DNA from: CAVYXZ01 sp963772595
Lineage (GTDB): Bacteria; Chloroflexota; Anaerolineae; Aggregatilineales; Phototrophicaceae
DNA length: 64,000 nucleotides
NCBI GenBank assembly: GCA_963772595.1
Contig: CAVYXZ010000007.1
Location: 248,001-312,000 of the forward strand
Direction: 5' to 3'
The notes under the pieces are model-generated. The model was not told where the DNA came from. It did no database searches and worked only from the letters and a program-made list of their open reading frames with translations. Numbering within the stretch: position 1 is the first letter of the stretch; each line of letters begins with the position of its first letter. Of this stretch, positions 50,740 through 61,491 are shown in pieces. The position numbers and the translations under genes were made by a program.

Positions 50740-52228
50740 CGTGGCGTCGGCTCAATATCCAGTACAGCAGGGCAAGAATTGCCAGCAGCAGCAGCAAGAA
50801 CGTCGCCAGCCCAAAGCGAACCATCGGCTGTTGAAGCAGGCTCGGCTGCGGCACCGGCGTTGGCGTCCACAGGCTGCCGGCAGGTCGCGGCGTGACGGAC
50901 GGCGGCAGCGGCGTGGCGGTTTGGGTCGGGCGCGGTGTCTGCGTCGGCGTCGGCGAGAGCGTTCCGGTGACGCTGGGCGTCAGGGTCAGGGTCGGCGTAT
51001 CGGTTACTGTGGGAGTCAGGGTCTGCGTGGCGGTGGCGGTCGCCGTCGGCGTGGGCGTTTCCTGCATGTAAGGCGATACGCTGAAGGCCTGCGCCGCCCG
51101 CTCGGTGAAGATCCAGCCCGCCAGATTCGGCAGCAGCGCGTCCAGCGGCTGGCCGACCACAGTGGCATAGGCGCTCTCGAAGGATCCGGCCCGCGCCAGT
51201 TGGTAGAGCGCATCCAGGCCGATCTGATCGGCGACGTAAAGCAACATGGCGTAGCTCTGCGCCTGCCACAGCGAATCATCGCTCGCAGCGGCCATCGTGT
51301 CCAGGCTCAGCAAGCGGTTGGTGCGGGCCGCATCGCGCAGCGGCAGCAGGTAGCGAGTCTTATCGGACGGCGTGTAGAGGTCGCTCAGCCCGGAGACAAC
51401 CCAGCCCGGCAGATTCCGGTCAGCGTAGAACTGCTGCGTAAAATAATCCACCAGCGCGGCCTGAATGCGGGTCAGCGTGTTGCTGCCGCTCTCCACCAGC
51501 GCATGACGGCTCAGGTCGAGGAAATGCTGCGCCTGCGCGGGATCACAGGGAAGGAAAACCTCCGGGTCCACCCGGCTGAAGGTCACCGCTTCACGCTCAC
51601 CAGTCTCTTCATCTATATGTTCAGCGCAGCTCAGCGGATCAAAATCGGTGTACAGCAGGACGTTGAAGGTCTCGACGCGCCCGACATTGGCCGAGATCAG
51701 ATTGTAGGGCACCTGTACGCTCTGGCGGATTTGTTCCGGCGCTGGGGCATTCGACGGCACGATCAGGTTGACGAAGCCCTGCGGATCGTCCTCCTGCACC
51801 CAGTCCAGCCGGTCATCACGGAACAGGACAGTATCGCGCGCCTGCGCCACCTCGCCGCGAGTATCCAGCGCCTGCCATTCGTAGATGATCTCATGATCCT
51901 CAAAGAGATGCAGCACGGCGTCGTCCGGGAAAGGCCAGGTATAGGCGAATTCACTGTAGAGCGGCGCATCAACCACCGGTTTCTTCAAGTCCATCGTGCG
52001 CGTGATCGTCTGGCCGTTGTATTCAATGTGCAGCGTGACCAGCCGCAGGTCCGTCACGGGGCGCGACAACGTAATCTGAAAGCGCACACCCGCCGGGAAC
52101 AAGGTTTCGCTGCCCCACTTGAAGACATAGCCCTGCTGCGTCGGCAGGTCCTCGACCCCATCCTGAGCCTGAATCACGCCGCCGGACAGCAGCAGACAAA
52201 ACAATGTGAGCAGGCCGAGGAATCTCAT
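50729..52228 (-). CDS. Secreted, C-terminally anchored protein with peptidase-MA-like domain
   Basis: A cleavable signal peptide (LLTLFCLLLSGGVIQAQ) is followed by an extracytoplasmic domain to about residue 385. An Ig-like N-part is seen (GVRFQITLSRPVTDLRLVTL). The middle (LVDYFTQQFYADRNLPGWVV, SGLSDLYTPSDKTRYLLPL, SYAMLLYVADQIGLDALYQL) resembles the peptidase-MA-like group, but HExxH is absent. A Thr/Pro stalk of about 75 residues leads to a C-terminal helix (FGLATFLLLLLAILALLYWI) with a short basic tail. It is 499 aa and intact. Role unknown; a surface protein is likely. Confidence 0.75.
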   Translation of the reverse strand: MRFLGLLTLFCLLLSGGVIQAQDGVEDLPTQQGYVFKWGSETLFPAGVRFQITLSRPVTDLRLVTLHIEYNGQTITRTMDLKKPVVDAPLYSEFAYTWPFPDDAVLHLFEDHEIIYEWQALDTRGEVAQARDTVLFRDDRLDWVQEDDPQGFVNLIVPSNAPAPEQIRQSVQVPYNLISANVGRVETFNVLLYTDFDPLSCAEHIDEETGEREAVTFSRVDPEVFLPCDPAQAQHFLDLSRHALVESGSNTLTRIQAALVDYFTQQFYADRNLPGWVVSGLSDLYTPSDKTRYLLPLRDAARTNRLLSLDTMAAASDDSLWQAQSYAMLLYVADQIGLDALYQLARAGSFESAYATVVGQPLDALLPNLAGWIFTERAAQAFSVSPYMQETPTPTATATATQTLTPTVTDTPTLTLTPSVTGTLSPTPTQTPRPTQTATPLPPSVTPRPAGSLWTPTPVPQPSLLQQPMVRFGLATFLLLLLAILALLYWILSRRHDDY

Positions 52229-52236
52229 CGTGTCGT

Positions 52237-53292
52237 CTACCTGAGAGCGATCAGAAAAGGCACAAAGTTAAAGCTGAAATGGGCGATCATGGCGGCAGTC
52301 GTGCTGTGACGCTGCCGCAGCCAGCCCAGCGCCAGGGCCAGCGTAAAGAAAAGTAGCATTCCCGGACTCAGCAGGGCCTGTGTGTGCAGCAGGGCGAACA
52401 GCACGCTGCTGAGGACGATGCCGAAGATCGGCTGCAAACCACCCCGAATCCAGATCTCCTCACCGACTGCTGCCGAGATCGCCACCACGAAGGCCAGCGG
52501 CAGCGAAACCACTGCCGCGTCGAGCGCTTCGACCGCTGCGATCTGCTCGGCGAAGGCTTCTGGCGAGGTCACAGCAGCCCACAGGCTGAGCATCAGCGGG
52601 ACGATGAAAACCCCAGCGACGCCGATGCCGACACCCCAGACCAGATCCTGTACGGTCGGCCAGCGCAGCCCCAGCCGCGCCGCCGTCGCCGCCCAGCCGC
52701 GCCGGATGGCAAAGCCCACGCCCAACACCGTGAACAAAACCTCCAGCACGCCGGTCAGCAGGGTCTCACTGTAACCCAGGCTGTTCTGTTGCAGCGTTTG
52801 CGCCACACCGCTAATTCCACCCTCCAGGGCAAATATGCCGACCGTGCTGCTAATCAGCAGCAGCGTGAGCAGCAGCGCCGTCGTATGCACCACCGAGTCC
52901 GGGTCGAAATGCCCACCGAGGCGATCCAGTCCGCGCTGGACCCGCTCGCGGAAGCTCACCCCGCTCAGCAGACGATAGCCGAAGAAGGCCAGCACGGCGG
53001 ACAGCACCAGGGTCAGCGTAGCCGCCTGTGCATCCACCTGCGGCACCTGATCCGGCGACAGCCCGTTTAGCATGTCAGGTGGCAGGTCATTCAGCCGTGA
53101 GGCCTGGAAGACGGCAAGGCCAAACAGCAGCATCAGCAGCACCACGCCATATAGCATCACGCGCAGCAGCCGCGAACGTCCCTCGAATTGCAGCGGATCC
53201 GCACTCATCATGCGCGCCGCCTCAATTTGATTTGCCAGATAAATCGTCAGCCCGGCGTAGCTCAACACCGCAACCAGTGGGATTACATCCAT
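52237..53292 (-). CDS. CPBP-family intramembrane metalloprotease
   Basis: The C-terminal CPBP (Abi) domain has the first motif ISAAVGEEIWIRGGLQPIFG (EExxxR), the second LFALLHTQALLSPG with its conserved His, and the third IAHFSFNFVPFL (HxxxN/B). Around eight helices precede and surround it (GVVLLMLLFGLAVF, TALLLTLLLISSTVGIFAL). It is 351 aa and intact. CPBP proteins cleave or process membrane substrates, and some protect against bacteriocins. It is the first gene of the long minus-strand operon, 8 nt from the next gene. Confidence 0.85.
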   Translation of the reverse strand: MDVIPLVAVLSYAGLTIYLANQIEAARMMSADPLQFEGRSRLLRVMLYGVVLLMLLFGLAVFQASRLNDLPPDMLNGLSPDQVPQVDAQAATLTLVLSAVLAFFGYRLLSGVSFRERVQRGLDRLGGHFDPDSVVHTTALLLTLLLISSTVGIFALEGGISGVAQTLQQNSLGYSETLLTGVLEVLFTVLGVGFAIRRGWAATAARLGLRWPTVQDLVWGVGIGVAGVFIVPLMLSLWAAVTSPEAFAEQIAAVEALDAAVVSLPLAFVVAISAAVGEEIWIRGGLQPIFGIVLSSVLFALLHTQALLSPGMLLFFTLALALGWLRQRHSTTAAMIAHFSFNFVPFLIALR

Positions 53293-53339
53293 CGAGTTGG
53301 ATTCCTCATTCCAGCGCTATTATAGCACTGCTCTGAGCA

Positions 53340-53368
53340 TTGACCCGGTACCTGGCCTATGCTACACT
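53340..53368 (+). promoter_or_regulatory. Promoter of the tRNA-Ser pair
   Basis: TTGACC (53340-53345), a 17-nt spacer ending in TGC (extended -10), and TACACT (53363-53368), 22 nt before the first tRNA. Confidence 0.7.
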
Positions 53369-53389
53369 TTTCGGACGGCAATTCAGCCT

Positions 53390-53476
53390 GGAGCGATGGC
53401 CGAGTGGTTTAAGGCGGTGGTCTTGAAAACCACTGTGGCGTCCGCGCCACCGGGGGTTCGAATCCCTCTCGCTCCG
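53390..53476 (+). tRNA. tRNA-Ser (TGA anticodon)
   Basis: Acceptor arms GGAGCGA/TCGCTCC, an anticodon loop with TGA, a long class-II variable arm (GGCGTCCGCGCC), the T-loop GTTCGAATC, and discriminator G. 87 nt; CCA is not encoded. Confidence 0.95.
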
Positions 53477-53491
53477 CTGATGCGACCTATT

Positions 53492-53580
53492 GGGGAGGTG
53501 CCAGAGTGGTTGATTGGGGCCGCCTGCTAAGTGGTTGTGCGGTTCATCCCGCACCGCAGGTTCGAATCCTGTCCTCCCCG
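53492..53580 (+). tRNA. tRNA-Ser (GCT anticodon)
   Basis: Acceptor arms GGGGAGG/CCTCCCC, anticodon loop CTGCTAA (GCT), a long variable arm (GTGCGG...CCGCAC), the T-loop GTTCGAATC, and discriminator G. It lies 15 nt after the first tRNA-Ser on the same strand and reads AGC/AGU codons, complementary to the UCN tRNA. Confidence 0.95.
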
Positions 53581-53619
53581 CAGATGCCTGACAATTACAC
53601 AGTGATTGTCATTATTAAG

Positions 53620-53647
53620 AAAATCTCGCTCAAATGGGCGAGATTTT
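53620..53647 (+). terminator. Intrinsic terminator of the tRNA operon
   Basis: A 10-bp perfect stem (AAAATCTCGC/GCGAGATTTT) with an 8-nt loop; the T side of the stem serves as the U-tract. It is symmetric and may act in both directions, also for 53718-54155. Confidence 0.8.
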
Positions 53648-53717
53648 CACGTTTATGGGCACTTGACACAAGATTGAGCCTGAATTTCATTTGGAAGATG
53701 TTCGAATTCTGATATGC

Positions 53718-54155
53718 CTACACATAATCATGTTGCATCCTTTCTATGCGTCCTATTGCCCGATTGTATGCCGTCAGCGCAACGCCTGAGCCATCGAGAC
53801 CCAAGTTGACTATGGTGCTGAAGCGACCCACAACAGCCTTCGTGCGATCAAGAGTTGTAATGGGCGCGCGGCGGTAGGTCACGCACCAGAACAACATGAT
53901 GGCGGACGACAGGGTGAAGAAGCCATGTAAGAACCAGATGGGGCCGAACGGCAGCCCAACGACATAAATCCAATGCACGGCATTGCCAAAGTTGTTGAGC
54001 AGCAACTGCACCAAACTGTACGAATGCACGTCACGAGTGCGCCACGCTTTGAGTAACATGCTCAGATTGCCCAGCATGAAAATCAGACTGGAGACGCTGC
54101 CCGCGAGGATTTGGAAGTCGTTCACCAGATTGCCTTTGTCGACTGCGACACCCAC
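53718..54155 (-). CDS. Small PQ-loop/SemiSWEET-like membrane protein
   Basis: This 145-aa protein has three hydrophobic helices: AGSVSSLIFMLGNLSMLL, LLLNNFGNAVHWIYVVGL and GPIWFLHGFFTLSSAIMLFW. They are arranged like a SemiSWEET/PQ-loop unit (first helix followed by KAWRTRDVHSYSL). A C-terminal cytoplasmic tail follows. The family assignment rests on pattern alone; the exact substrate is unknown. Confidence 0.5.
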   Translation of the reverse strand: MGVAVDKGNLVNDFQILAGSVSSLIFMLGNLSMLLKAWRTRDVHSYSLVQLLLNNFGNAVHWIYVVGLPFGPIWFLHGFFTLSSAIMLFWCVTYRRAPITTLDRTKAVVGRFSTIVNLGLDGSGVALTAYNRAIGRIERMQHDYV

Positions 54156-54194
54156 CGGATTGAGGCTGAGCTGTCCGGTGGGTGCTGGCTTGCG

Positions 54195-55681
54195 TTATTC
54201 TGGTACGATGTTCTGGTTCAGGCGGAAGAAATTGGTCGGGTCATACTGCCGTTTAATGGCGGCCAATCGTTCGTAGTTCTTGCCGAACTGCGCACGCATC
54301 AGTGCCTGCCCCTCTTCCTGGAAACCGGGAAAGTTCAGATAGACCCCGCCGTCAGAATAGGGCCGCAGGTCATCCCACACACTGCGCGTCCAGGCGACAA
54401 CACGCTCGTCATCCGACGAATCACTCCAGATCGAATCGAGACTGATGTTGTACTGTGCGCTGCGGTCGCCAAAGGCGGTTGCTTCCGCAGGCACGCGGCT
54501 CATCGCCCCGCCCAGATGCCGGATGACGATCAGGTTCAACGGCGACGGACGGGTCCGCCCGTGTGCAATGATACGATCAATCAGGGCGTCGCTCAGTTCA
54601 AGCGCGTTGAGCGATTTCCAGTAGTAGCGCAGGACGTGGGCTGGAGCGAGACCATCAAATGCGCTTTGCACCTCGACGTAGCTTTGCGTGCCGCTGATAT
54701 CGAAGAGCGGCTCCGCCAGTTTGCGGAGTGGCCGTAACGTTGCGGCACCCACTTCAGGATCACCAATATAGGGTGCATCAATGATGCAGACTGGCTGTCC
54801 ATGCAGCGCTTCTGGAAAATCGGGCACAGGCGGAATTGTCCAGATCATGAAGGCGCTGGAGACCTCATCGGGCGCGGTCTCGGTAAAGCTGCGCCAGGCT
54901 CGCAACAGCTCCCGTGCCTGATCCAGCGGATATATGGCAGTCGCCCCGGCGATCTGCGGGCCAACGGGATGCAGCCGATAAGTAAACTTTGTGACAATGC
55001 CGAAATTACCCCCGCCGCCACGCACGGCCCACATCAAGTCTGTGTTCTGCGAATCATCGGCAGTGATGACTTCGCCGCTGGCCGTGACCATTTCCACGGC
55101 GATTAGGTTATCGGCGCTGAGGCCATGTTTCCGGCGCAGAATGCCGACGCCGCCGCCCAGCGTCAGCCCGGCAATGCCGGTTTCAGAGATCTCACCGCCC
55201 GGTGTCGCCAGGCCATAAACCTGGGTGGCCCGGTCCAGTTCGCCCCAGATTACCCCCGGTTGTGCATGCGCGAGGCGATGTTCGGGCTGGACCTCAATCG
55301 CTTTCATCGGCGAAAGGTCGATGACGATCCCGCCGTCATTGGTCGCATGGCCTGCAACATTGTGCCCACCACCCCGCACCGAGACGAGCAGCCGTTTTCA
55401 CGCGCGAAATTGACCGCTGCAACCACGTCATCGACGGTTTCGCAGCGAGCGATCATGGCCGGAAATCGGTCGATCATGCCATTCCAGACCAGACGCGCCT
55501 GAGCGTAATCCTCGTGCTCCGGCAGGATCAGTTGACCTTGAAGCCGCGCTGCAAAATTGTTCAATGAAGTCGTATCGAGGAAGCTATGGCGGATGGTCGT
55601 GAGATTCAGATGTCGTTTGCATGAGAATGAGTCCTCTCTCCAATTCAGTCTTCGGCGTGGTGCCGAAAGCCTCTTCAGCAT
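54195..55681 (-). CDS. FAD-linked oxidoreductase, BBE/berberine-bridge type, frameshifted
   Basis: A flavin oxidase of the PCMH/VAO superfamily. RGGGHNVAGHATNDGGIVID, with the His of the covalent flavin site, then TPGGEISETGIAGLTLGGGV and DLMWAVRGGGGNFGIVTKFT are diagnostic. The C-terminal BBE segment reads GVYLNFPGFQEEGQ and YDPTNFFRLNQNI. The N-terminal helix part (DYAQARLVWNGMIDRFPAMI, RCETVDDVVAAVNFARENG) lies in another frame; the break is near 55385. Repaired length is about 495 aa; the start is uncertain. Family members oxidise sugars, alkaloids or aclacinomycin-type polyketides; the substrate here is unknown. Confidence 0.85.
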
Positions 55682-55777
55682 AGGGAATCATCCGTAAAGA
55701 TCATCGAACTAAAGTGATAAACGGAGTTAGAACTTCGGTGGGGCTGTCGCTATCACCAAAGTGAGAGACGAGGGCAG

Positions 55778-58289
55778 CTAGAGGAGATTCAGTTCTTTGG
55801 CACGCCGGACCGCCTGACTACGACTTTTCACGCCCAGCTTGCTGTAAATATTGTAGTTATGCGATTTCACCGTGCCGAGGGTCAGGACAAGCGAATCGGC
55901 AATGTCCTGATTGGTTAAGCCCGCTTCAAGCAGGCGAAGAATCTCAAGTTCGCGCGCGGAGAGCGATTCGACCAGATCGGTCGTCTGCTCATCCGGGCTG
56001 AGGACAGAGACATGTGCCCAGTTGTGCATCGCGATCTCATCCGCTAACTGCTGCTTTACATGATCCAGATCAAGCAGTAAGGGCGCTGAATTGTCATTGG
56101 CTTCCTGCAACCAGCTTTCGGCTCGATGGCGTGTGGACGCTGCGCTTTCAGAATGCCGCTGGGCCAACCGGACCAGAGCCGCGCCGCGCTCGACTGCGCC
56201 GGTCGCCGCAAAAAACTCGCCGGCTGCCTCGCACACGGTCAGCCACCAGGACGCGAGGTCAACCTCTGCTGCAACGTAGGCCGCCTGGAGCAGGTGCTGC
56301 TGCGCTGCATCGTAATCTTCGAAGGCTGTCAGCGCGACGGCCAATCCGTGATGAGCCGTAAACAGGCCACCACGATCTTCAATGCGCTGGTAGATCGACA
56401 GGCTTTGTCGAAATAGCTCGGCGGCACGCTCATATTGATCTTGCAGCAAGGCCAGGCCGCCCAGATGGTTGAGCGCCACCGCCTGACCTTCAGGATCGCC
56501 AAAGCTTTCTCGGATACGGAAACTCTCTTCATAGCGCCGTTGAGCGCCGACATAATCGCCCTGCTCACGGCAGATGTGCCCCTGCTGATTTCAGGCAGTA
56601 GGCCAGAAACCAGAAGTTGCCCGCCTGCCGAGACAGGTGAACGGCCTCTCTGACCTGCTCCCTTGCCCGGTCCAGGTCACCTCTGGACATGGCAACATCG
56701 GCCAGGATGTACAGGGCCGTACTGCCGTTCAGCGGATCGTCACGGTCCCGACTGTCAGCATACACCGCCTCGCTCAAGGTCTCAGCCGTCGCCACATCTC
56801 CCTGGATCAGCCGGAGCTCGCTCAGGGCCGTGCGCGGGTCCGTCCCCAGGCCGACGATGGGCTGAATGTCGTGGCGTTCATGCACGTCCTGGGCACGCTG
56901 GATGGTAGCTTCGGCAGCGTCAAATTCGCCCAGGCGAATATAGAACCAGCCCAACCCGCTCAAGGTTTCGGCCAGCAAGTGCCAGTGTTCGTCTATGTGA
57001 GAGCTTTCGTCCATGGCCTGGAACTGAGCGCTGATGTCTCTGGCATAAGCTGCCGCTTCCCGGTAACTGCCCAACATATGCAGACATTCAGACAGCGCAT
57101 AAACTGCTCCGCGGCTGGCAGTCGGGTCCTCCGTAAAGGCCAATTGGGACATCACACTGCGGATATTTTGCAGCTCGAGCGCAACTTCCCGGACGGCTCC
57201 TTGCTGCCGCCGCCCACAAATGTCCTTTACACGGGCCGCCAGAAACTCCCGGTAGTAGTGCGTAATGGCGCGCTCAGCCTGGCTAAAGACCTCGGAATCA
57301 GCACGCAGATGTTCATTGATATACTGGCGGAATAATTCGTGGAAGAAATACCGTCGGGTGTCATCCTGATGCAGCAGCGATTTATCAATCAGGTCGGCCA
57401 GCACGGCAAGTGAGGTCTCCGCAACACGCTGCGCCGCATCGCGCGAGAAACTATCTCGAAAGAGACACAGGCGCATCAGGACCGCCTGTTCCTCCACCGT
57501 AAGCATTTTCCAGGAACGGTCGAACACCGCGCGGATGCTACGGTGCTGTTCGGGCACATCCCGCATTCGCGTGCTGAGAATGTTGATGCCGTCGTGTAAC
57601 TCCTCCAGAATCGCCTGACAGCTTAATGATTTCAGCCAGCCGGTGGCTAACTGAATCGCCAGCGGAGAACCTTCGACCAGCGCGCAAATCTCGATCAGTG
57701 CCGGTAATTCCTGCTGCCATGAGAACGATGGATTGACACGCCGCCCACAGGAGTCGAACATGCGAACAGCCGGGAAACGATAAGCATCATTAGCTTCCTC
57801 TGGAGTGGGATAGGCCAGCCCGCGCATCGGCCACACCCATTCCCGCTGTAAGTTGAGCACTTCACGCGAGGTCAGCAGCAGTTTGATCTGTGGTGACCCA
57901 TCCATGATGCGCGCTACGAGCACGCTTGCGTCCAGAAGGTGCTCAAAGTTATCCAGCACGAGAAGCAGAGGCCGCTGTGCCAATACCCGCAGCAACTGTT
58001 CCGCAGATTCGCCGCTGTCCTGTGGCCGCGCGCCAAACTGTTCCAGTACGGCAGTGACGAGGGATTGAGGCGTGCTTAGCGCCTGAAGCGGAATGATATG
58101 CACTTCGTCGTCAAAATCTGAACGCAGCTGCTCAGCCACCTGTAGTGCCAGCCGAGTCTTCCCAATCCCTCCTGGTCCTGTGAGTGTCACCAACTGGCAA
58201 TCAGGAGAGCGCAGCATCTTCGTAACGGTATCAAGATCGTGCTCACGGCCAAATAGTGTTTGGTAGGCCTGTCCTTCGCCAGTATTCAT
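55778..58289 (-). CDS. LuxR-family ATPase regulator (NB-ARC/TPR, C-terminal HTH), frameshifted
   Basis: The N-terminal P-loop module has GPGGIGKTRLALQVAEQL (Walker A) and PLLLVLDNFEHLLDAS (Walker B), with LLLTSREVLNLQREWVWPM typical of LuxR/AfsR-like regulators. TPR-like repeats follow (LAETLSGLGWFYIRLGEFDA, LNHLGGLALLQDQYERAAEL). The C-terminal GerE helix-turn-helix is LSARELEILRLLEAGLTNQD with LTLGTVKSHNYNIYSKLGVK. One break lies near 56585. Repaired length about 837 aa. ATG 58289 is a compromise; longer starts to 58367 are open. The effector is unknown. Confidence 0.85.
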
Positions 58290-58518
58290 AAATTCATTAC
58301 TCGCGCCCCGATAGCGACTGTATCCAGCCATCGACCCCATTATGCACAATGGACAAATACCCGACAAGCGAAGTTCGGAAAATCAAGCCAGTGTTGCGGG
58401 AAGGCGCGACCTATACCGCCATCCAGTTAACGCATGTCAAGTAGGAACCGGTGAGGCGGATATGCCCTGTCTCCGGGATTGAAATTTGCGTAGTATATGG
58501 ATGCTATCCACCCAGCCC

Positions 58519-58770
58519 TTATTTGCCCTCGGTCACCTGAACGATTTCATTCGCCATGAGACCATGCGCTTCACGGTGGACCGCTGCTGCGGCTTCCTTG
58601 TTAGGCGCTTCAATCAGACAAAAGGCTTTCTCAGTGTCCAGGTCGTACCAGTATTTGAGATAACGGACCCCGTATTTCCCCTGCACTTCCAGATCCTTCT
58701 GATGAGCGGCCTCGATGGCCTCGGCGGTGATCCCCTCCACCTTGTAATGAATATCGAGATACAATGGCAT
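58519..58770 (-). CDS. DUF4242 (SCO4226-like) small protein, copy A
   Basis: 83 aa, starting MPLYLDIHYKVEGITAEAIE at ATG 58770. Conserved His8, His23, Cys51 (AFCLIEAPNKEA) and His65/His69 (VHREAHGL) match the nickel-binding SCO4226 type. It is nearly collinear in sequence with copies B (61238) and C (61996). Metal binding is family knowledge; function is unknown. It lies 20 nt downstream of the minus-strand LuxR regulator and is probably co-transcribed with it. Confidence 0.85.
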   Translation of the reverse strand: MPLYLDIHYKVEGITAEAIEAAHQKDLEVQGKYGVRYLKYWYDLDTEKAFCLIEAPNKEAAAAVHREAHGLMANEIVQVTEGK

Positions 58771-58789
58771 AGCATGACTCCTTAACTGA

Positions 58790-61033
58790 CTAGATTGTGG
58801 GAAGATTTGCGCCGCCTTTGGCCCAGTCGCTGTTGCGGCTGGTTCCGCCAAAGCCGATGGTGACCCCTGTGCCCAGGATGCGATCTCCTCCAACCTCCAA
58901 TGCTTTTTCCCAGTGCTGACCCGCCCGGCTAAAATTCTCGCGTAAGGCTTCAATGTAACCTAACTGCCAATAGGCCATCTGCACCGAATAATCGAAGTTG
59001 ATGGCTTCCGCCGCCTCAAGGCCGCGTCGTATCCACTGCGCTGCGCTATCGAGCTGGCGCTGGACAATGGCAAGCAGGCCCAACACTTCAATGCAGACCA
59101 CACTCTCTGACCAATGGTCGCCATGCTGCTCAAAAATGCTTAAAGCCTCCTGGCTCAGTCGTTTCGCCCGTGTATATCTTCGACTATCAATGGCCTGTAC
59201 GGCCAGGAATTGCTTGGCTTTGGCGATTCCCCAACTGTCGCCGCTATTGGTAGCAATCTCAAGGCAGCTTTGCGCCGCCTCCTGCGCTTCTTGTTGTTTG
59301 CCTAGTTGAAGGGCGCAGATACACAGGCTTATCAGAGGGACGATCATCAGGTTGCCCTCCACGTCAAGTCGTCCGAGTATTTCGATGCCCTCTTGAGCCA
59401 GGGCATAACCGCTGCGATAACCGCCCTTGACATTGTAAAAGCCGCCCACCGCGTAATACAGTCCCTGAGCGGCCAGGAGCCAACCCAGATAGGCCAATGC
59501 GTCCGGCGTTCCCTGTAAACGCATGACCTTGATGGCTTGTTCAAAAAGGGCGATCCCCGCTGGATACCAGCCTTTGATGTCATAGATAACCCAGAGATCG
59601 TGCAAAAATCGACCGATCTGGTCGACATCTTCCGCCTTGATCCAGTAGGCCCAGGCAGCACGCACGTTGTCAATCTCTGCACCGATCTCCTGCAAGGCCG
59701 CCTGTTGGCGATGGCCTTTTAGGTCCTGCCAGCGCGCCGCCATGAATTCCGCAAAATAGGTCGCGTGCGCCCGGTAAGCCTGGTCTGCTTCCTCAGCCTC
59801 GGCTAACTTCTCGGCAGCGTAGAGATGTAGAAGTTGGTGGATATCAAAACGACCGCTGGCCGGATCCGTCTGCAGCAGCGACTTTTCCACCAGAGCCTGT
59901 AGAGTGCGCAGATTCACCCCGGCAACATGCTGGGCGGCCTGGCGCGTAAAGCCGCCGCGAAACACAGTCAGATGGCAGAGTGCAGCCTGTTGTTGGGTAT
60001 CCAGCAGCAGCCAGGAGCGCTCAAAGGCAGCTCGCATACTGGTGTGAGAATCAGGGGTTCCGCGCAGGTTGGTTTCCAGCAGGTCGAGGCTGTGCTCAAG
60101 TTCATCTGCAATATCCTTTGGCGACAGCACATTGATCCAGGTTGCGGCCAGTTCGATGCCAAGTGGTAGCCCTTCCACCAGTTGGCATATGCGGGCTATA
60201 GACCCCATGTCATTATCGGCTGCCTCGAATGCTGGATTGACCGCCTGAGCGCGTTCCAGAAACAGCGACACCGCCTCGGCCTTGCGCAGCAGGTTCAGGT
60301 CCTGCGTGTCGGGCACAGGCATACCCTGTAGCAGCCAGACCGCTTCACCATACAGATTCAATCGCTCCCGCGGGGTAACAAGTATTCTTATGCGCGGCGC
60401 AGAACGCAGTATGTCACTGAGCACGTCCGCCGCTGCGACGAGATGCTCGAAGTTATCCATCACGAGAAGGAGGTTTTTGTCCTTGAGATGATCAGCGAGC
60501 TGGCTACGCGCATCGACCTTGGAGACAAACTGTAAACGGAGATAATCGGCAATAGCCCACAGGAGATTGTCCGGCTCACCAACCGACCCAAGCGGCACAA
60601 AGTATACACCTTCCGGAAAATAGGGTCGCAACTCCCAGGCTGCACGTAGAGCCAGGCGGGTCTTGCCACAACCAGCCGGTCCGGTGATCGTCACCAATCG
60701 CGCTTGCTCCAGCAAATGTGTGACTTCGTTGAAGTCTCGGCGGCGGCCAATGAACGAGGTGATGGGTACGGGAAGCTCAGATGCTGTGAGTGAAGCTTGT
60801 GCTTGATCCGAGGCGGCTTCGTTCGGATCGTCCAGCAGGCCCAAAATCCGGGCACGGGCGGCTGCCTGGGCACGATTTTCACGCCTAATGTGGTGTAGAT
60901 GCGCTTGTTGTACCATTTGACCGTATTCAGGGCCAGGCCGATGCGCTGTCCAATTTCACGGTCTGTTAGCCCTTCAGCCAGCAGGTGTAGGTATCTCTAC
61001 GTTCACGTTGGCCGAGGTTGGTAGTTACCCCAT
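58790..61033 (-). CDS. LuxR-type regulator with N-terminal HTH and P-loop/TPR, frameshifted at 5' end
   Basis: The DNA-binding GerE domain is at the N-terminus, read by joining three frames just upstream of 60916. Pieces are LTDREIGQRIGLALNTVKWY and NKRIYTTLGVKNRAQAAARA. Then come the P-loop GPAGCGKTRLALRAAWELR, LLLVMDNFEHLVAAADVLSD, ILVTPRERLNLYGEAVWLLQ, and TPR-like repeats to the end (ALSIFEQHGDHWSESVVC). About 745 aa. The inferred start is ATG 61033. The opposite HTH placement relative to the neighbouring regulator is real, since the 55778 gene ends in an intact HTH. Confidence 0.8.
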
Positions 61034-61237
61034 GGTGACACTTCTCAACTCAACTGCTTTTCACTGACTGCTTGTTATCTGGTTACATGTCATCCCTGTT
61101 CGGACTATAACCAGCATAAACCCAGTACGTCAACCCTGTTGCCCTCCTCTTGCCGCTCCTTCGAGTGGTGACGGCCACTCGAGTGCGCTGTAGGCTGTCA
61201 ATACCGGAACAACGATTGATAAGAAAGGAGTTATGTA

Positions 61238-61489
61238 ATGCCACTCTTCATGGATATTCACAAAGGGGTTGATGGTTTGACTGCTGAGGCGGTAGTGGGG
61301 GCACACCAGAAGGACATTGAAACCCAGGGCAAGTACGGTGTGAACTACCTGCGTTACTGGTACAACGTCGAGGATGGCACCGTCTTCTGCCTGGCGGAAG
61401 CCCCCAACAAGGAAGCTGCCGAAGCCGTCCACCGCGAGGCGCACGGCCTGGTTGCCGACGAGATCGTCGAAGTTCGAGAAGGTCAGTAG
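61238..61489 (+). CDS. DUF4242 (SCO4226-like) small protein, copy B
   Basis: 83 aa, starting MPLFMDIHKGVDGLTAEAVV behind AAAGGAG. His8, His23, Cys51 (VFCLAEAPNKEA) and His65/His69 are conserved. The stop is 2 nt from the truncated hemoglobin gene, so both are made together. Upstream 61034-61237 is a 204-nt divergent spacer between the LuxR regulator and this gene; it should hold both promoters, but no strong box stood out. Confidence 0.87.
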   Translation: MPLFMDIHKGVDGLTAEAVVGAHQKDIETQGKYGVNYLRYWYNVEDGTVFCLAEAPNKEAAEAVHREAHGLVADEIVEVREGQ

Positions 61490-61491
61490 CC

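Noticed and set aside
50930..51060. Second Thr/Pro-coding tract as a DNA repeat array
   Set aside because: Also a protein stalk in frame with the secreted protein; periodicity follows codons, not a fixed repeat.
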